Source of the DNA: Thermomicrobiales bacterium
Lineage (GTDB): Bacteria > Chloroflexota > Chloroflexia > Thermomicrobiales > UBA6265
Reading direction: 5' to 3'
DNA length: 7,566 nucleotides
Assembly: GCA_025928535.1 (NCBI GenBank)
Contig: JAICJJ010000119.1
Coordinates: forward strand, 1 to 7,566
Shown: positions 6,379 through 7,566 of the stretch, one piece after another
Layout of the letters: every line of letters starts with the position of its first letter
How positions within the stretch are numbered: position 1 is the first letter of the stretch
Program-made: the position numbers and the translations under genes
The notes under the pieces: model-generated
Database searches by the model: none
What the model was told of the DNA's origin: nothing
What the model saw: the letters and a program-made list of their open reading frames with translations, nothing else

Positions 6379-6410
6379 TCCTCAAAGGCTGGATATTCAA
6401 CTATTGAGGA
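6379..6410. promoter_or_regulatory. 32-bp nested dyad in the modA-mop divergent spacer, candidate operator
   Basis: TCCTCAA (6379-6385) and TTGAGGA (6404-6410) are perfect inverted copies. At the same centre (between 6394 and 6395) lies TGGAT/ATTCA, matching at 4 of 5 positions. The dyad occupies the most AT-rich part of the spacer, where both divergent promoters should lie, 31 bases from modA's ATG and 112 from mop's. I could not assign confident -35/-10 pairs on either strand. It does not look like the E. coli ModE site, which has TATA-rich arms. Confidence 0.5.
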
Positions 6411-6522
6411 TCGCCGGGGCGCGATCGTAGGAGAGGCGGGCGCGGCTGTCAAGCACAGCGATGGCCGAATCAGTGCGACGACCGGGGCGGCATCCGGCCA
6501 CGAGCGCACGAGGAGGATCGAC

Positions 6523-6738
6523 ATGGAACTGAGCGCGCGCAATCAGATCAGCGGAACCGTCGCCGCCATCGAGCTGGGCGCGGTGATGGCCGACGTTTCG
6601 GTCGACATCGGCGGCGGGCAAACGTTGACCTCGGCGATCACGCGCAAGTCGGTCGAGCGGCTGGAGCTGAAGGTCGGCGATCGGGTGGTGGTCATCATCA
6701 AGGCGACCGAGGTGATGCTCGGCAAGCCGACCTCATGA
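6523..6738 (+). CDS. mop: Molbindin, TOBE/Mop-domain molybdate-binding protein
   Basis: A 71-residue single Mop domain. The sequence follows the family closely: SARNQISGTV (residues 4-13), GAVMADVSVDIGGG (19-32), SAITRKSVERLELKVGD (37-53), VVVIIKATEVMLGK (55-68). Such proteins assemble into oligomers that bind molybdate or tungstate at subunit interfaces and store or buffer the oxyanion in the cytoplasm; the same domain ends ModC and ModE. The ATG at 6523 has AGGAGG 6 bases upstream, the best ribosome site in the window. The frame is open to 6370, but the extra residues have no Mop similarity. It diverges from modA, so both are probably controlled together through the spacer dyad, and a Moco-dependent oxidoreductase gene follows 193 bp downstream. 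Confidence 0.95.
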   Translation: MELSARNQISGTVAAIELGAVMADVSVDIGGGQTLTSAITRKSVERLELKVGDRVVVIIKATEVMLGKPTS

Positions 6739-6819
6739 CGCCGCCGTACGAAACGAATCCGCTGCTGACCCGTTCCATCGTGACCGCCGGCAACGACCGC
6801 GATCAGGCGCTCTTGTCCG

Positions 6820-6912
6820 GCGGCGCAAAACGTCGGCGCCGCTCGACAATGCCAGGCGCCCGTCGCATGATGCGACGCGACGGCGCGGCGGGGCGACAGC
6901 GGATTGCCGCTG
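6820..6912 (+). promoter_or_regulatory. Three consecutive stem-loops between mop and the Moco oxidoreductase
   Basis: In 93 bases of the mop-oxidoreductase spacer there are three GC-rich stem-loops. The first is GCGGCGC/GCGCCGC (6820-6842, 7 bp, 9-nt loop). The second is GCGCC plus CGTCGCAT pairing with ATGCGACG plus GGCGC (6856-6886, with a 4-nt bulge). The third is CAGCGG/CCGCTG (6897-6912, 6 bp, loop ATTG). The third ends 8 bases before the AAGGAG of the next gene. No T tract follows any of them, so a simple intrinsic terminator is unlikely. They may be a processing/stability element or a cis-regulatory RNA; I do not recognise a known class. Confidence 0.4.
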
Positions 6913-6931
6913 CCGCGCGAAAGGAGCGGCG

Positions 6932-7546
6932 ATGGGCGTTCCATTCATCTCTCGCGGGTTTCGCGGCCGCCGGCGCGAAGACGCCGCGGTTGCCGGCCGC
7001 ATTCCGCCGGGGCAATACCTGACGCGCGATTTTCCCGTCCTGTCGGCCGGGCCGACGCCGCGCACGCCGCTCGACCGCTGGGATTTCACGATTCGGGGCG
7101 CGGTCGATGCGCCGCGCCGCTGGACGTGGGACGAATTTCGCGCCTTGCCGAGCGAGACGATCACCCGGGACATTCATTGCGTCACCAAATGGTCGAAACT
7201 CGACACCGTCTGGGAAGGCGTTTCGCTCGACACGCTCCTCGCCGGCGTCGACACCGACGCGCGCTTCGTCGTCGCCTTTTGCGACGGCGGCTACACGACC
7301 AATCTGCCGCTGGCCGATGTGACCGGCGGCAAGGCGTGGATCGCCTACGCCTTCGACGGCAAGCCGCTCGCGCCGGAACATGGCGGCCCCGCCCGCTTGC
7401 TCGTGCCGCATCTCTATTTCTGGAAGAGCGCCAAGTGGGTGCGCAGCCTGCGGTTGATGCTCGCCGACGAGCCCGGGTTCTGGGAGACCAACGGCTACCA
7501 CGACTACGGAGACCCATGGCGCGAGCAGCGGTACTGGGGCGACTGA
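6932..7546 (+). CDS. Molybdopterin-dependent oxidoreductase, sulfite oxidase fold (YuiH-like)
   Basis: A 204-residue protein consisting almost entirely of the oxidoreductase molybdopterin-binding domain of the sulfite oxidase superfamily, the short cytosolic type related to B. subtilis YuiH. RIPPGQY (23-29), FPVLSAGPTP (34-43) and WDFTIRG (50-56) open the domain. Cys83 in IHCVTKWSKLDTVWEGV is the expected molybdenum ligand. Further hallmarks are VAFCDGGYTTNLPL (114-127), EHGGPARLLVPHLYFWKSAKWV (two pieces, 149-159 and 160-170) and a Trp/Tyr-rich tail. There is no signal peptide, no haem domain and no dimerisation domain, so it is neither a complete sulfite oxidase nor exported MsrP. The ATG at 6932 has AAGGAG 5 bases upstream. 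The next gene's ATG lies 31 bases inside its 3' end. The substrate of this subfamily is not established. Confidence 0.95.
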   Translation: MGVPFISRGFRGRRREDAAVAGRIPPGQYLTRDFPVLSAGPTPRTPLDRWDFTIRGAVDAPRRWTWDEFRALPSETITRDIHCVTKWSKLDTVWEGVSLDTLLAGVDTDARFVVAFCDGGYTTNLPLADVTGGKAWIAYAFDGKPLAPEHGGPARLLVPHLYFWKSAKWVRSLRLMLADEPGFWETNGYHDYGDPWREQRYWGD

Positions 7547-7566
7547 CCTGGCGCGTCGCCGACGTC
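7516..7566 (+). CDS. Start of a probable ferredoxin/flavin reductase (runs off right edge)
   Basis: Only 17 codons are visible, reading MARAAVLGRLTWRVADV. This N-terminus resembles, from memory, FAD-binding ferredoxin-NADP reductase-type proteins that commonly follow YuiH-like molybdopterin oxidoreductases and would feed electrons to them. The ATG at 7516 has GGAG 4 bases upstream and lies in another frame inside the preceding gene, overlapping it by 31 bases, so the two are tightly coupled. The identification rests on a very short stretch plus gene context; the FAD/NAD motifs lie beyond the window. Confidence 0.65.
   Translation, partial: MARAAVLGRLTWRVADV

Noticed and set aside
6739..6931. 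A known Moco riboswitch before the Moco oxidoreductase.
   Set aside because: I do not see the conserved bases I associate with that class. The structures are reported as unclassified; an Rfam scan would settle it.
6735..7022. A 95-codon plus-strand frame starting ATGA-style at the mop stop.
   Set aside because: It is Arg/Ala-rich with no recognisable domain, crosses all three stem-loops and runs 91 bases into the well-supported oxidoreductase in another frame. I treat it as chance.

Overview
The window is GC-rich DNA with dense, short-spaced genes, Shine-Dalgarno starts and a few GTG/TTG-type starts. The secreted molybdate-binding protein has a long Ala/Pro/Thr linker after its signal peptide. 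The Moco enzyme is a compact cytosolic YuiH-like protein followed by a flavin reductase gene. From memory of such families this best fits Chloroflexota (Thermomicrobia-like); an actinobacterium is the main alternative. The placement is inference, because there is no rRNA or other marker in the window.

Layout, left to right. (1) 1-1298, minus strand: two overlapping family-2 glycosyltransferase genes, the second running off the left edge. (2) 1299-1764: a 466-bp non-coding gap holding a candidate intrinsic terminator, a duplicated stem-loop and a small AT-rich pocket. (3) 1765-4229, minus strand: a two-gene signalling operon, a multi-pass membrane histidine kinase followed, with a one-base overlap, by a NarL/FixJ-type response regulator. 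A good sigma-70-like promoter (4371-4399) and a leader that can form several stem-loops lie upstream. (4) 4484-5203, minus strand: a small lipoprotein with a DUF4352-like beta-sandwich domain. (5) 5431-6348, minus strand: modA, the molybdate-binding protein of an ABC importer, with no modB or modC beside it. (6) 6523-7566, plus strand: mop (molbindin), a sulfite-oxidase-fold molybdopterin oxidoreductase, and the first codons of what looks like a ferredoxin reductase.

The right half is a coherent molybdenum module: periplasmic or extracellular molybdate capture (ModA) diverges from an intracellular molybdate-storage protein (Mop), which is followed by an enzyme that uses molybdenum cofactor and its probable electron-transfer partner. 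The 174-bp divergent spacer carries a centred 32-bp dyad that is the obvious operator candidate. The 193-bp mop-oxidoreductase spacer carries three consecutive perfect-arm stem-loops and may be a regulatory RNA. The left half (surface or lipid glycan glycosyltransferases and a two-component system) has no sequence-visible link to molybdenum.

Most families here are ordinary. The parts deserving a second look are the non-coding stretches (dyad, structured spacer, kinase leader, duplicated terminator hairpin) and the pairing of a HisKA-type kinase with a NarL-type regulator.
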